This document shows, piece by piece, positions 44,501 through 54,150 of a stretch of 64,000 nucleotides of DNA (position 1 is the stretch's first letter; every line of letters starts with the position of its first letter). This stretch comes from Pararge aegeria. Lineage: Eukaryota > Arthropoda > Insecta > Lepidoptera > Nymphalidae. Under the pieces are notes generated by a model. The model was not told the DNA's origin, did not search any database, and saw only the letters and a program-made list of their open reading frames with translations. A program made the translations under genes and the position numbers. The stretch covers positions 20,230,001 through 20,294,000 of the forward strand of contig NC_053185.1 in assembly GCF_905163445.1 (NCBI RefSeq), written 5' to 3'.

Positions 44501-44622
44501 GCTGCACACATGGTGCCGCCGCCGCGCCGCAGGCAGCCACTGCAGTAGAACCGCTCGCATTCCGAGCACGCGCGCTTCCGCTTGAACACGCTGAACTGCA
44601 CGGCGCAGCTCTCGCACGGCAT
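38589..44622 (-). CDS. RNF34: RNF34/RFFL-type E3 ubiquitin-protein ligase, 413 aa
   Basis: This is a RING E3 ligase of the caspase-8/10-associated (CARP) family. Coding exons, in transcript order on the reverse strand, are 44622-44388, 43594-43403, 42817-42734, 40955-40755, 39591-39424, 39163-38978 and 38764-38589, giving 413 residues. Residues 3-42 form a FYVE-like finger with eight cysteines (3, 6, 19, 22, 27, 30, 39, 42). A SAP-like segment follows (LKVRDLQYFLQRQNV, then EKEELVNLCVSHV). The middle is Ser/Ala-rich with an acidic patch (CYEIEDLADTGWEF). A second SAP-like segment (LSAKQLKELLGRNRVQYRGC) precedes the C-terminal RING: Cys366, Cys369, Cys381, His383, Cys387, Cys390, Cys397 and Cys400, ending RQYVVRAVRFFRS. 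The first ATG (44622) directly precedes the zinc finger, so the N-terminus is shorter than in human RNF34. The acceptor of exon 4 (TGTGAAG) has a poor pyrimidine tract and is the least certain junction. RFFL is the alternative vertebrate name; insects usually have one gene for both. Confidence 0.93.
39690..39790 (-). mobile_element. Short LINE remnant in RNF34-like intron
   Basis: The + strand text CAATTATTCACACCCAGCTT TTTTG closely parallels 29078-29105 (CAATTGTTTACACCCAAGCTTTTTTT), which belongs to the antisense LINE at 28822-29390. It is probably the same 3' region of a related element on the reverse strand. It is very short. Confidence 0.4.
43670..43870 (+). repeat. SINE-like copy (family D) in RNF34-like intron 1
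   Basis: The stretch GATAATGAGCAAACCCTCCA through CAGTGGGCTGTTATGGGCTA matches the 3' portions at 17848-17900 and 56255-56330. It lies antisense to the host gene, just upstream (in transcript terms) of exon 2. Confidence 0.6.
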
Positions 44623-44734
44623 CTTACAGCGCTCGCGGCCGCACACGAGCGCACGGCATACTCCAATGGAGCTAACGATGTACTCGCCAGTCGCCACTCG
44701 GGGAGGCCCGGCCACTTCACAGTTCCACACGTTT

Positions 44735-44760
44735 TACGTACACTGAACACATCTTAGGTA
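44735..44760 (-). promoter_or_regulatory. Possible initiator and upstream ATG of the RNF34-like gene
   Basis: On the reverse strand GTGTTCAGTGTACG contains an arthropod initiator-like TCAGT at about 44746-44742, about 120 bases upstream of the chosen ATG. Just before it is an ATG (44753-44751) that would open a short upstream reading frame ending at TGA. No TATA box is seen. The frame of the main ORF is open upstream to about 44730 but begins with GTG, not ATG. Confidence 0.3.
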
Positions 44761-45112
44761 TAATATCACAATTAATTATTGCCAAATTCCGTTGTTTGTG
44801 TGTTTAATTATATAGTAATTGATGGTAAAATGAAATTAAATTTGCAGAACAAAAAAACCAAAACATCACAGAACGGCCATCATGAAATGACAGATATCAT
44901 ATTGACAGGTTGACAGCCACAGCCACAGACTCTAGCCAGAGACCTGAGATCGAGTGTTTACTTACTCTTTGACTCTAGATTGATTACTCTGAGAATTGAT
45001 TAAAAAAAGGCATCCCTATATAGTTCTAATAAAAACCCAATTGCATAATTCAGATTTTCTATCCCTGGCACCTTCAGATGAAGCTTTACATTCATTTGCC
45101 TTTATTATAAAA

Positions 45113-45351
45113 ATTAAGCTTAATTGTCTATACTTCGCGAAAAGTGGAACTTAACAATGAAGAGATTGTAAAGTCAACATCTTCTGAAGATGCTCCGGTT
45201 TCAGAATGAAACGTGCGTAAAGGATTTGCACGTGCCGAAGATCTGTATGGCGTGGAGTATAAGGATTGAAGAAATTATAAATTACACACATACAGCATTA
45301 CAACACACAGATTCTACTGCTTTTCGCGGAGTATAGCAAATTAAGCTTAAT
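45113..45351. mobile_element. MITE-like element, about 240 bp, with 32-bp terminal inverted repeats
   Basis: The ends 45113-45144 (ATTAAGCTTAATTGTCTATA...) and 45320-45351 (...TATAGCAAATTAAGCTTAAT) are inverted copies with three or four mismatches and share the CGCGAAAAG inner part. There is no coding capacity. A related end occurs near 35870, so it is a dispersed family. Target duplications were not resolved. Confidence 0.7.
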
Positions 45352-45958
45352 TTCATAGTATAGCATGAATTTCCGCAAAGTAACGCCTGCTTCTATCCAA
45401 CATTTGCCTTTTAGTTTTGAAAGTGACCATTGGATGATTGGCCTCGTTAAGTTTATGAATAGGATATTATCCTATCAAAATTTAAGTCAGCAAAAATAAT
45501 ATAGAAAAAAAATAATACAAAGCACGAGAAGTGAAATTATTCTTTATGTGTACAATGTAGAACTCTCTTTCTCAATCTTTCTACGTTATATTATGCTTCT
45601 TCTCTCTCACGCGAAAAAAACATGCTTTGCAGTTTTCATCAGAAAAATTATCACATCGCTGATTCGCGTGGCGTCGCCTAAGAAGTTTCACCCAAAAAAA
45701 TTGTACAATAGCCTGTAAAACAAATAAGGTATTTTAAATTCTTTCTTTATCTGACTGTTCGAGAGCTTATCAGTTATATATGGATATTAGAAATGGAACT
45801 TTGATCATAGTATTGTTATTCACTTTTTTCAGTTTTTCTTGAACTTTGATAGCAATCCTTAAGGTACTTAATTGCTATTAATTAATATAAGGCGTCTTCT
45901 TTCTTCTGCTATATTAAATACTTATTTTATCTTAATCCCACTGTCCAATGCTATAAAT

Positions 45959-46010
45959 CGATCAACCTTCTGATCGAATATACTATTTCGTCGATCAGAA
46001 TGGTTGATCG
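45959..46010. repeat. Foldback hairpin
   Basis: CGATCAACCTTCTGATCGA (45959-45977) pairs with TCGATCAGAATGGTTGATCG (45991-46010) with a one-base bulge and a loop of about 13 bases. It lies in intergenic AT-rich sequence upstream of the RNF34-like gene. Confidence 0.75.
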
Positions 46011-46935
46011 TCGAATAATAAAATAAAAACGAAATATATGATGATTGCTGCGTTTTTAAAAACCCTGTTCCACTATTGTCTTAATTACGCTATTTAGGCG
46101 ATAATACTTTCATACATTCGGTCAATAATCACAACTGCGATAATCGCAATTAATCATTAGGTACCCAATAAAATCACCTCTTATTCTTTAATCACTGAAA
46201 TCGAAACAATATTGTCTGTTGGTCACAAATCTCGACACTGTTAACTTTATTCGGAGGTCCAAAAGTAGTACTTAGTACATCCTTATAGAAAATGTTTAAA
46301 GTTTAAAGAAAGCACTGCAATAGTAGCTGTCATTATTTAACTATTTAACAACACAATAAAGTCGTTATTTATTTAATACAGTAATCATCTTCAGTTTGTT
46401 AATTTCCCGCAGGTGGGCGCAGTCCTCCTTCGACGTAGGAGAGAGCTGCTCCAATATGGGTTGGCGGTCTAAAACTATTGTAATCACACTTAAGTGTCTT
46501 ATCGTGTTCTTCTTACGGCGTTGTAAAAAAGTTAGTAGGGGTTCTTGTAAGTAGATTGATATCTAGCAGGATCTTAATAATATATTAGAGACTTGTGTGG
46601 ATCATTTACAGTTACTTCTTTATATACAATAATTATTAATATATATTAATTAGACTAACTAAATAAAATTGCTTCATTAAAAAGTGTCTATTAATTATTG
46701 GCAAACTAAGATTTTTGTAAGTAGGTAGGTAAGTAATATGAGCCCAGTAAATTTTTTGCAGACTCAAACTTGAGCTTCGAAAACATATTTCGTAAAATTA
46801 GAATAAGCAAATATTATAACTCTACAATAGGTGTTAATATTATGTTGATTTACGTACGTCTATGAGATATACGTACTCGTACTCGTATATATATGATTTG
46901 GAAAGCAGCCTTAAATTTCGTCATAGAGGATATCA

Positions 46936-47017
46936 GCTGAGGTGTCCGAGTGGTTAAGGAGTTGGACTTGAAATCCAATGGGTTCTACCCGCGCAGGTTC
47001 GAATCCTGTCCTCAGCG
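46936..47017 (+). tRNA. tRNA-Ser (anticodon UGA), copy 1
   Basis: The 82-base sequence folds as a class II tRNA. The acceptor GCTGAGG pairs with CCTCAGC and the discriminator base is G (47017), as expected for serine tRNAs. The anticodon arm TTGGA-CTTGAAA-TCCAA carries anticodon TGA at 46969-46971 and reads UCA codons. The long variable arm is GGGTTCTACCC. A box (GTGTCCGAGTGG) and B box (GGTTCGAATCC) are intact, and a T-run terminator (ACTTTTTTTT) follows. There is no intron. It is probably a working gene. Confidence 0.95.
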
Positions 47018-47264
47018 AACTTTTTTTTATTATAGTTTTCAATCATTGTTCCATTTTAGAAATTTATATATTTTTTTAACACACTTACAATTTTACAAAA
47101 TATTTGGCTGTCCAAACTGATATACTAATTGAATGAGTATTTTATCGACCGCTCTGGCGCATCGATTTCGATTTGTGTTTTGTATCTCTTGTTCAATGAA
47201 CGTAAGAGCGCCCCCTTCAAGACTTGTACCTCAAGTTAGTTGTTAGAGTGATATCGAGTTATTC

Positions 47265-47560
47265 TTTTTTTGTAGATAGGTATATTGGACGGGCCAAGCA
47301 GATGGTCAGTGGAAAACCACTTAGCAATGTATGCAAGGGACTCGCACTGAAACATGCCGCCCTGTGTCCATCAACCTGAGGCGTAGGTGATAAGCCCCAT
47401 GTGCCAGTAATAAAACCGGCGCCACGCTTCTCAGACCGAACACAGCTTTGCAATAATGCTGCTTAGCGGTAGAAATGAGTTAATTGTTGGATTTTGGATT
47501 ATCTCCAATGCTCTCAGGACCTTGGACGAGCCCTACTTACGGGTGTCGTAAGACACCTTG
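47265..47560 (+). repeat. SINE-like copy (family A)
   Basis: The text GGGCCAAGCAGATGGTCAG, GTGGAAAACCA, GCCCTGTGTCCATCAACCTG and AATGCTGCTTAGCGGTAGAA forms a repeat also present at 58250-58530 (+) and, inverted, at 62712-62880 and 32110-32300. No coding capacity. I regard it as a lepidopteran SINE-like family by its dispersion and structure. Boundaries are approximate. Confidence 0.7.
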
Positions 47561-48094
47561 TGAATTAAAATTCGACAGTAGAGATTAAAGGAACATTTTA
47601 TCGAGACCGAATAGATTCTGATGTTATAGTCTTTCGAAGTTTCAACACTCAAAACATCGTTGAATACAATCTCACTTGCCTGATAATAATTGGTATTAAG
47701 CTAATCGCTAGTGACGTCACAAGCGTTGGCGCCTGCCGGAATTTTCGTTTCGCGCAGCACTGACCGACTAACCGACCCTGTCTTGGATTTCAGACAGGCT
47801 CGGGATGGTCAAGTTTTATTCAAATCCTTCTTAACTTCATACGTTCTTAGCACGTTGTGATTGGATAGTAAGCAATATTATAGAAGTCTTTAACTTTTAG
47901 CTATATTTCTTCACAATCCAAATAAATTAATAGATAATTGTAATTATATGATTCGATTCACATAGTGTTTTTTATTTTAACTCTTACTGCACTTTTAACG
48001 TAGTCGGGATTTTTGATATTTTTAATTTTATTGTTATCAAATCAATTATTTGTATATAATTATATGACCCAGTTAAAAAATCATTTGCTTCAAC

Positions 48095-48400
48095 GGTCAA
48101 GAAAAACATCGTGAGAAAACCTGTATAAATAATAAATAAAAAAATAAATATACTACGACAATACACACATCGCCACCTAGCCCCAAAGTAAGCGTAGCTT
48201 GTGTAATGGGTACTAAGATGACTGATGAATATTTTTATGAATATTATACATAATTAAATATAAGTAATATAAATATAAATACCCAGACACTGAAAAACAT
48301 TCATGCTAATCACACAAACATTTTCCAATAGTGGGAATCGAACTTACGGCTTTGGACTCAGAAAGCAGGGGCGCTGCAAACTGCGCCAATCGGCCGTCAA
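48095..48400 (-). repeat. tRNA-derived SINE (family B), fairly complete
   Basis: On the reverse strand it starts with a tRNA-like head: GACGGCCGATTGGCGCAGTT with A box, then CCGTAAGTTCGATTCCCACT with B box. The body follows (TGTCTGGGTATTTATATTTA and CATCAGTCATCTTAGTACCC) and the end is CTACGCTTACTTTGGGGCTA then CGTAGTATATTTATTT. A truncated second copy is at 57285-57475 in the same orientation. Confidence 0.8.
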
Positions 48401-48414
48401 AGCCTATATGCCTG

Positions 48415-48570
48415 ATATGTATGCCTGATAGCTCTCCATAATGCTCTCAAAAGACGTGTGGAGTCCACCAGTGTGGAGTCAGAAACTGGGCCAACGTGAT
48501 GATCTAAAGCCTGAACCCTTCTCATTGTAGGAGGAGACCCGTGCTCTGTAGTGGGTCGGTAATAGGTAAT
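48415..48570 (+). repeat. SINE-like copy (family C)
   Basis: It carries CTGATAGCTCTCCATAATGC, GTGTGGAGTCCACCA, GCCTGAACCCTTCTCATTG and GGAGGAGACCCGTGCTCTG, the same order as the copies at 50810-50960 (+), 49025-49255 (-) and 52265-52525 (-). It abuts the family B element. Confidence 0.65.
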
Positions 48571-48771
48571 ATAATGATGTTATAATAATAAGTTCGATTC
48601 GCTTACAGTGGACTCTGTTTTGAAGGAAGTATTACGTTTTGCCCAAACCTATTCACCTACTAGCAATATTCAAATCACTTGCGCAAATAAAGGGTGGGAC
48701 TGAATGGTTCAATCATGTTTTAATACGAATAAGTTAAATTAATGGTTTTAAAATTGGGCCCGTTATCCACA

Positions 48772-48853
48772 GCTGAGGTGTCCGAGTGGTTAAGGAGTTG
48801 GACTTGAAATCCAATGGGTTATACCCGCGCAGGTTCGAATCCTGTCCTCAGCG
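48772..48853 (+). tRNA. tRNA-Ser (anticodon UGA), copy 2
   Basis: This 82-base gene is identical to the copy at 46936-47017 except for one base in the variable-arm loop (GGGTTATACCC instead of GGGTTCTACCC). Anticodon TGA is at 48805-48807. Acceptor stem, A and B boxes, discriminator G and a following T run (ACTTTTTTA) are intact. The flanks are dissimilar except for the few bases after the gene, so it is a dispersed duplicate rather than a tandem repeat of a long unit. It is probably functional. Confidence 0.95.
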
Positions 48854-49024
48854 AACTTTTTTATTTATTTTATTTGAGCAAGTGCTTAGCAGTTAGTCTT
48901 TTTATTATTATTCGTTACGCGGGTAAGTCCCAGATGCTACCTACGTATTTGAAGTCATCATAGCCATAGGTTTTTAGTTTATGAATCTAGAATCAACATA
49001 AACGTCATATCGACCAAATACCAG

Positions 49025-49255
49025 CCCACTACAGTGCACGGGACACACAACGAGAAAGGATTAAGGCCGCAGTCCACCACGCTGGCGCAGTGCGGATTGG
49101 TGGGCTCCACACGCCATTATGGAGAACTATCAGTTTTCCTCACGATGTTTTCCTTCACCACCGAAGCAAGTATATTGTAATTGCTTAAAATGCACATAAC
49201 TTAGAAAAGTTAGAGTTGCTTGCTGGGATTCAAACTCGCCGTCATCCGCTTAGAA
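49025..49255 (-). repeat. SINE-like copy (family C), inverted
   Basis: The + strand shows the reverse of the family: CACAACGAGAAAGGATTAAG, GCAGTCCACCACGCTGGCGC, GTGCGGATTGGTGGGCTCCA, TATGGAGAACTATCAG and TCACGATGTTTTCCTTCACC, ending AAAAGTTAGAGTTGC. It is one of the best preserved copies. Confidence 0.7.
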
Positions 49256-50699
49256 TCTAGAATATGTTAAGTTTGTAAAGCAAAAGCTCTTAGTACAACC
49301 AGTATAAAGAACATTCAATAACAAATCTTGTGTATAAAATGCCTTATTATTGACAAACACAATTATAAACATGCAAAGAATTATAAAAAAGAAAAGGAAA
49401 AACACTTTAATAGTTAAAACTTACATTGCGTCTTGATGGGTTACCTCCTCAGCTCTGTGCTGCAGTACCAAGGCAGTAGTTACTTTCCAAAGAATACCTA
49501 CTGCAGCGATGTTTTCAGTGGGTAGAAAACCTAAGTGGTGTTGCTATAAAAATAAAAATTGAACAAATGCAGATGATCTTCGAGCGTCTGCTGCGATCGA
49601 CTCAGCTTGCAAGTAGATTCTACCTCAACACAACTTCACCGGAGCCTCTGAAAATTATCATAGGCTCCGGCAGCGAGGCTTACTCGTTTACCGGGGCAGA
49701 TGAAACTATATGCATTGTGTTATGTTACGTGCGCGTTGTGGGGGTTTCGTTGTAATGTGCGATCATCTTTATATTAGGAGTAAGAAACATTTGGGAAACG
49801 GGTGCCATTTTAATTAATAAAGTAATTGGGTTATCTCCGTGTTAGTGCTTACTTTTTCAACGAAGCAGGAAGCAATTTTCCGAGCCAGTGGTCGACTCAA
49901 TACCGACCTTTGATTGGTAAAAAATGTACCAGTAGAAGAAAGTAATTACATAGCGGTAAATAATTAAGTATCTGCTTATGTTAGCCCGCTGCCATCTTAG
50001 ACAGCATCATCATTTATCGCCAGACGGGATAGTCAGTCAAGGGCTAACTTGTAGTAGAATAAACAAAAGTATTTTTAATGATAACTCACAAAATTCAATT
50101 TTATTTCAGTATTTTATTTATTTAAACATATTGACATGTTTGTAAGGCATACGTTTTAGATTCACTTGCACCAAAAATTAGAAAAAACGGTGTCCCTATA
50201 AATTATTGTCCATCCGTTTGTTGCGTATCTTACAAAAGAAATAACGCAATGTAAATTTTGATTTTAGAATCGAAGCAAACAATATTCCATATGAATAAAA
50301 TAATCCAGGCAGCGTGGCAAGGTGCCCAGAATGGCCAAATTAACAATTTAACCACTCTGGACACCTCTGAGGACTATTTAGCCTTTTGCCAGCCTAATAA
50401 TATTCTTGCGAAACGTAACTTATGGTCTCAAATTTGTTCCCGTCTGTCGTTGGTGAAGATTTGATATAAATATACTCGAACTTGGAAGAAAGGACGCCTC
50501 AATAGACCACCAATCATTCCCAATCAGTGGAATAGTTTAGTAGGTACCCAGTAGCCTAGCTAGTAAACCAATTACTTTGTTAGCTAGTAGTGACACACGA
50601 GTGTCTCTGCAAGTAATCTTATTGCGTTTTTAGTGGGATCACTCGATCGGAGACAAAAATGAAGTGACAGCAAGTTATCTGGTTTAAAAAATAGAGGTC

Positions 50700-50975
50700 A
50701 GCGCCGGTACCCAGGAATAACGGAGAGAACTTGATGCGGTGATGGGCCAGCACGCACCTCTAACTTTACTAAGTTATGTGTATTAAGTTATAAAAATAAA
50801 ACTTGCTTCAACGACGAAGGAAAACATCGTGAGGAAACCTATTTGCCTGAGAGTTCTCCATAATGTTCTCAAGGGCATGTGAAGTTCACCAACCTACAAT
50901 GGGCCAGCGTGGTGGACTACGGCTTTAACCCTGCTCAATGTGAGAGGTTGATATTATGATGATGATATGTTGTGA
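50700..50975 (+). repeat. SINE-like copy (family C)
   Basis: It reads in the + orientation with CACCTCTAACTTTACTAAGT, ACTTGCTTCAACGACGAAGG, AAACATCGTGAGGAAACC, GAGAGTTCTCCATAATGTTC, GGGCCAGCGTGGTGGACTAC and ACCCTGCTCAATGTGAGAGG, followed by a GATGATGAT tail. It is the fullest + copy. Confidence 0.7.
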
Positions 50976-51454
50976 TATAAATAAGGCCTATGTTACTCTT
51001 TGCTTGATTCGTTGCTTTAGATACATTTTTGTTGACGTGGACTATGTTATTTTAGTTTGTGTACGACGTTACGACGTACGTTTTTAGGAGTTTTAATTTT
51101 GTACTATAAGATTTAATTAATTGCTATGTTGGTACTTGGTAGGTAGATATCATATTAAAATACGCGTATTAATAAATTCGTAAACAAGGAAAAACAGTAT
51201 TTTGTCTCCCTTCGGAAGTGGTCAGTTGAGGCGAGTGGTTCTCTGAAGTAGGCTAAGATGATTCACGCGTCACATTCCACGAAGCAGTGTTACTTGGATG
51301 CTGCGGAGAGGACGTGGCCAATTCTAATTACATCATTATCTCACTAGCAATCGTTTGAGGCTATGTTCATACACGTCTTATTATGAATGGAAGAATGCAT
51401 ACTTTTATTGTACACATCTATTTATGTTCATTTATATACTTAAGTTTTATCATA

Positions 51455-51840
51455 TTAAGGGTCTGTTTCACCTCCTTTTGGTAAGTTTGGATAGCTTATT
51501 TTCAATTTTTTTTTTGACATTTGACATAAATTAAGTAAGACAAAACTTATATAAGGCTATCAAATAATATGTAGGTACTTATCAATAAATCATCCTGCAT
51601 CACGGCTAGCATGGGCAGGAGACAATTATCTCCCGGGCGAAAGGAGAAAAAATTATCTTTTCCCACAGCTTTATCAGCTCTCAGACGACTGGCGCACAGG
51701 TGGAAATAATATATGTGTAATCTTCTCGATGTTAATTATATCCCCTAAACGGATTGTAAGTCAGGGGATATACCTAATCGGGGGATATCATTTTTGTCTC
51801 CTACTTGTGCTATTAATGAGGTGGTGAAACGGGCTCTTAG
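51455..51840. mobile_element. MITE-like element, about 385 bp
   Basis: The termini TTAAGGGTCTGTTTCACCTC (51455 onwards) and GAGGTGGTGAAACGGGCTCT TAG (ending 51840) are imperfect inverted repeats. The inside contains further paired text (CCCCTAAACGG with AGGGGATATACC) and no reading frame. Related ends (GAGCCCGTTTCACC) are, to my knowledge, a common lepidopteran repeat type, but the family name is not certain. Confidence 0.65.
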
Positions 51841-52259
51841 AGCAAACATAACAATATTTGAACCTCAACGTTGGTACAATCCTTTTAAGATTCTTTTACG
51901 CCAGAGATGGCAGCACTGACACATTAACAAAAATGGCGACTTATTTCCGATACTAAAGTCTGTTTAATCCAAGTGTGAAGTCACATGATCAGTAATTAAC
52001 GTTTCAGAATTTAGTTTCGTTTAAATGTAGAACAAATAATACTTGCATGTAAGTGGGTAACTATTGATGCTATGTTACTAAGAATATTGTTGTTGTTGAC
52101 TGTACCTATTATCGTTATTGATTGCTCAGCTTAGCTCAAAAGTAATAACATGGCATTATATGTAATTCGACACGGATAATAATGGGAAAAACAGGCATAT
52201 TTAATGCAATAAGCCACTAAATATTTCGTATATAGGTAATTTTTTATTATAACATAATT

Positions 52260-52620
52260 TTGTAATCATACCAATTACCAACCCATTAGCAAAGGGATAC
52301 GGGAGTCCTCCCACAATGAGAAGGGTTCAGGCCGTAGTCCACCACGCTGGCCCAGTGCGGATAAGTGCACCCCTTACGCTTTTGCGAACATTATGGAGGA
52401 CTCTCAGGCATGCAGGTTTCCACACGATGTTTTCCTTGACCGTTGAAGCAAGTGATATTTAAATTGCTCAAAACGCACATAGCCCACGAAAGTTAGAGGT
52501 GCTTGAGATATAAATAAGACGAGCCGAGTTTGTATCCTAGGATACGAACTCGGCCCCCCGGAAGTGAAGCCGAAGTCCTAACAACTAGGCTATCACCGCT
52601 TAAATTTAAACTCAGTAAGA
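52260..52620 (-). repeat. SINE-like copy (family C), inverted, with tRNA-like head
   Basis: The body matches the copy at 49025-49255 (GGCCGTAGTCCACCACGCTG, CACGATGTTTTCCTTGACCG). On its far side 52530-52600 reads, in reverse, as a tRNA-like head (GCGGTGATAGCCTAGTTGTT, then GAGTTCGTATCCTAGG near the B box). This suggests the family is tRNA-derived. Confidence 0.65.
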
Positions 52621-53329
52621 ATTTCGAGTAACAACTCATAATAAGTGTCATAAAAAATAGAAACTAACTTCATGTTGTATTAAAGCGTATTCTCCAAACT
52701 TCTTGGCCGCACTGAAAAGAACTTGCGCGTAGTTCAGGGTGTTCCAATAGAAGCCTACACAGGTATCTACGTTTTGGCTACCCTACATTTTTCAGGCAGT
52801 TCAGTGCAGGTAAAAAGATTGCAGACCTCTGAACATCTGTGTGTGTCTCATTCCGAATCACGTAGGTATTACTGCTTTATTACTACTACTTTTATATAAT
52901 TAAAAAAAAAGAATCCATATATTAATGAAAATGCTACATTTTTTTCTGTAAATTGTAACTAAAGTAGAGTTTGTTTCTAAAGTACCTAAACGTAGAGCTG
53001 ATAAAGTTGTTGGTGTACTAAAGTTGCCTGAACATATAAATGAGTTGAGTTCGGAAAGCGGCCAGCACGGCAGCTGCTGGTAACTTCCCCCTGTATAAAT
53101 AAGTTGTTAGTTTTTGAGTTTGTTCTCGTTTCAAGTAGTCGAATATCGTTATTTGAAGTCAATATTAATAGTTTGGATAGCGCTTCTTTAAGTGCATTTT
53201 CCACCGGAATGATGTAAAAATAGTTGTTTAGAATTTACCCGACCAATGGATTCACTCCGCTGTTATGATTGTTTGCTTAGTAAAGTGATTAATCAAATTA
53301 AAAAAAAGGCGAGGTTAAGGTTTAAACAG

Positions 53330-53690
53330 GTTTAAACTTCAAGTCGCTCAGCGTGCTATATGGAGAGCTATGCTTCGAATTTCTTTGAGGGACAAAGTTA
53401 GAACGAAGTTATTCGCCAAATAACCAAAGTAACCGACGTAGCTCTTAGGGATAGCACGTTGAATTGACTGTGGGACGCTTACGTTTGTCTGAGGATCGAT
53501 GGGCGTTGGAGCCGACATGTGCTCGAGTGGAGACCACGACTCGGCAACCTGAGTGTAGGGCGTCCCCTGACTAGGTGGTTAAGATTTTCGGAAAGTACTC
53601 CCAAAAAAGGAAGAACAACCTTTCTACTCCTAGATTAGGAGAGAGTCGAAAGACGCCTATGTCCAGCTTTGGATGCATATTGGCTGATGA
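53330..53690 (+). mobile_element. RTE-type LINE C-terminal fragment
   Basis: The + strand reads VAQRAIWRAMLRISLRDKVR and, after interruptions, VGRPLTRWLRFSESTPKK and ERRLCPALDAYWLMMMM. This is the C-terminal text of RTE-type elements (QRAMERAMLGISLRDKIRN-like block, then GRP.TRW, then YVQ.W and a GATGATGAT tail). Several stops and frameshifts show that it is dead. Confidence 0.8.
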
Positions 53691-54059
53691 TGATGATGCC
53701 TGTAATATTATTGGAATTATCCAAACAAAAAACAACAAACAACGGTTTAAGTGATATCGTTTTTACCGATTCGCAAGATAACCCTAAAAAGACGCATAGG
53801 TTCGTACTAAGAGCATCTTTTATGTCATTTGGAAAGAGGGTCATCTATTTACGATTTTTGCTGATAAAAGTTACTGCTAAAAAGACTGTAATTTTCAAAA
53901 ACGTTGCATCACTGCTACATCGACGCCCAGCGGAGTGCTGACTCAGCTGGCGATCAGACCACCTTCACGCATAACATGTCATACCTACTTGCAATTTTTA
54001 CGCTACAAGCAAAATATTTGATCTAGAAAATTCTATTACCTAATTCCTCAACCAAAATT

Positions 54060-54150
54060 TGGTCGATCTCGCTGGCACAATGGTGACCGTTGCGTTCTTA
54101 TAAATAAGTGAAACGTCCGGGTTTATTCCCGGCAGGGAACTTAAAATTGC
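54060..54150 (+). repeat. Possible tRNA-like SINE head
   Basis: GGTCGATCTCGCTGGCACAA TGG resembles a tRNA 5' half with an A-box-like TGGCACAATGG, and GTCCGGGTTTATTCCCGGCA resembles a T arm with a diverged B box. No anticodon arm folds well. It is low-confidence remnant material. Confidence 0.35.

Noticed and set aside
44623..44730. Open frame upstream of the RNF34-like ATG
   Set aside because: It starts with GTG, has no ATG and lies in the likely 5' UTR. Translation from 44622 gives the complete finger.
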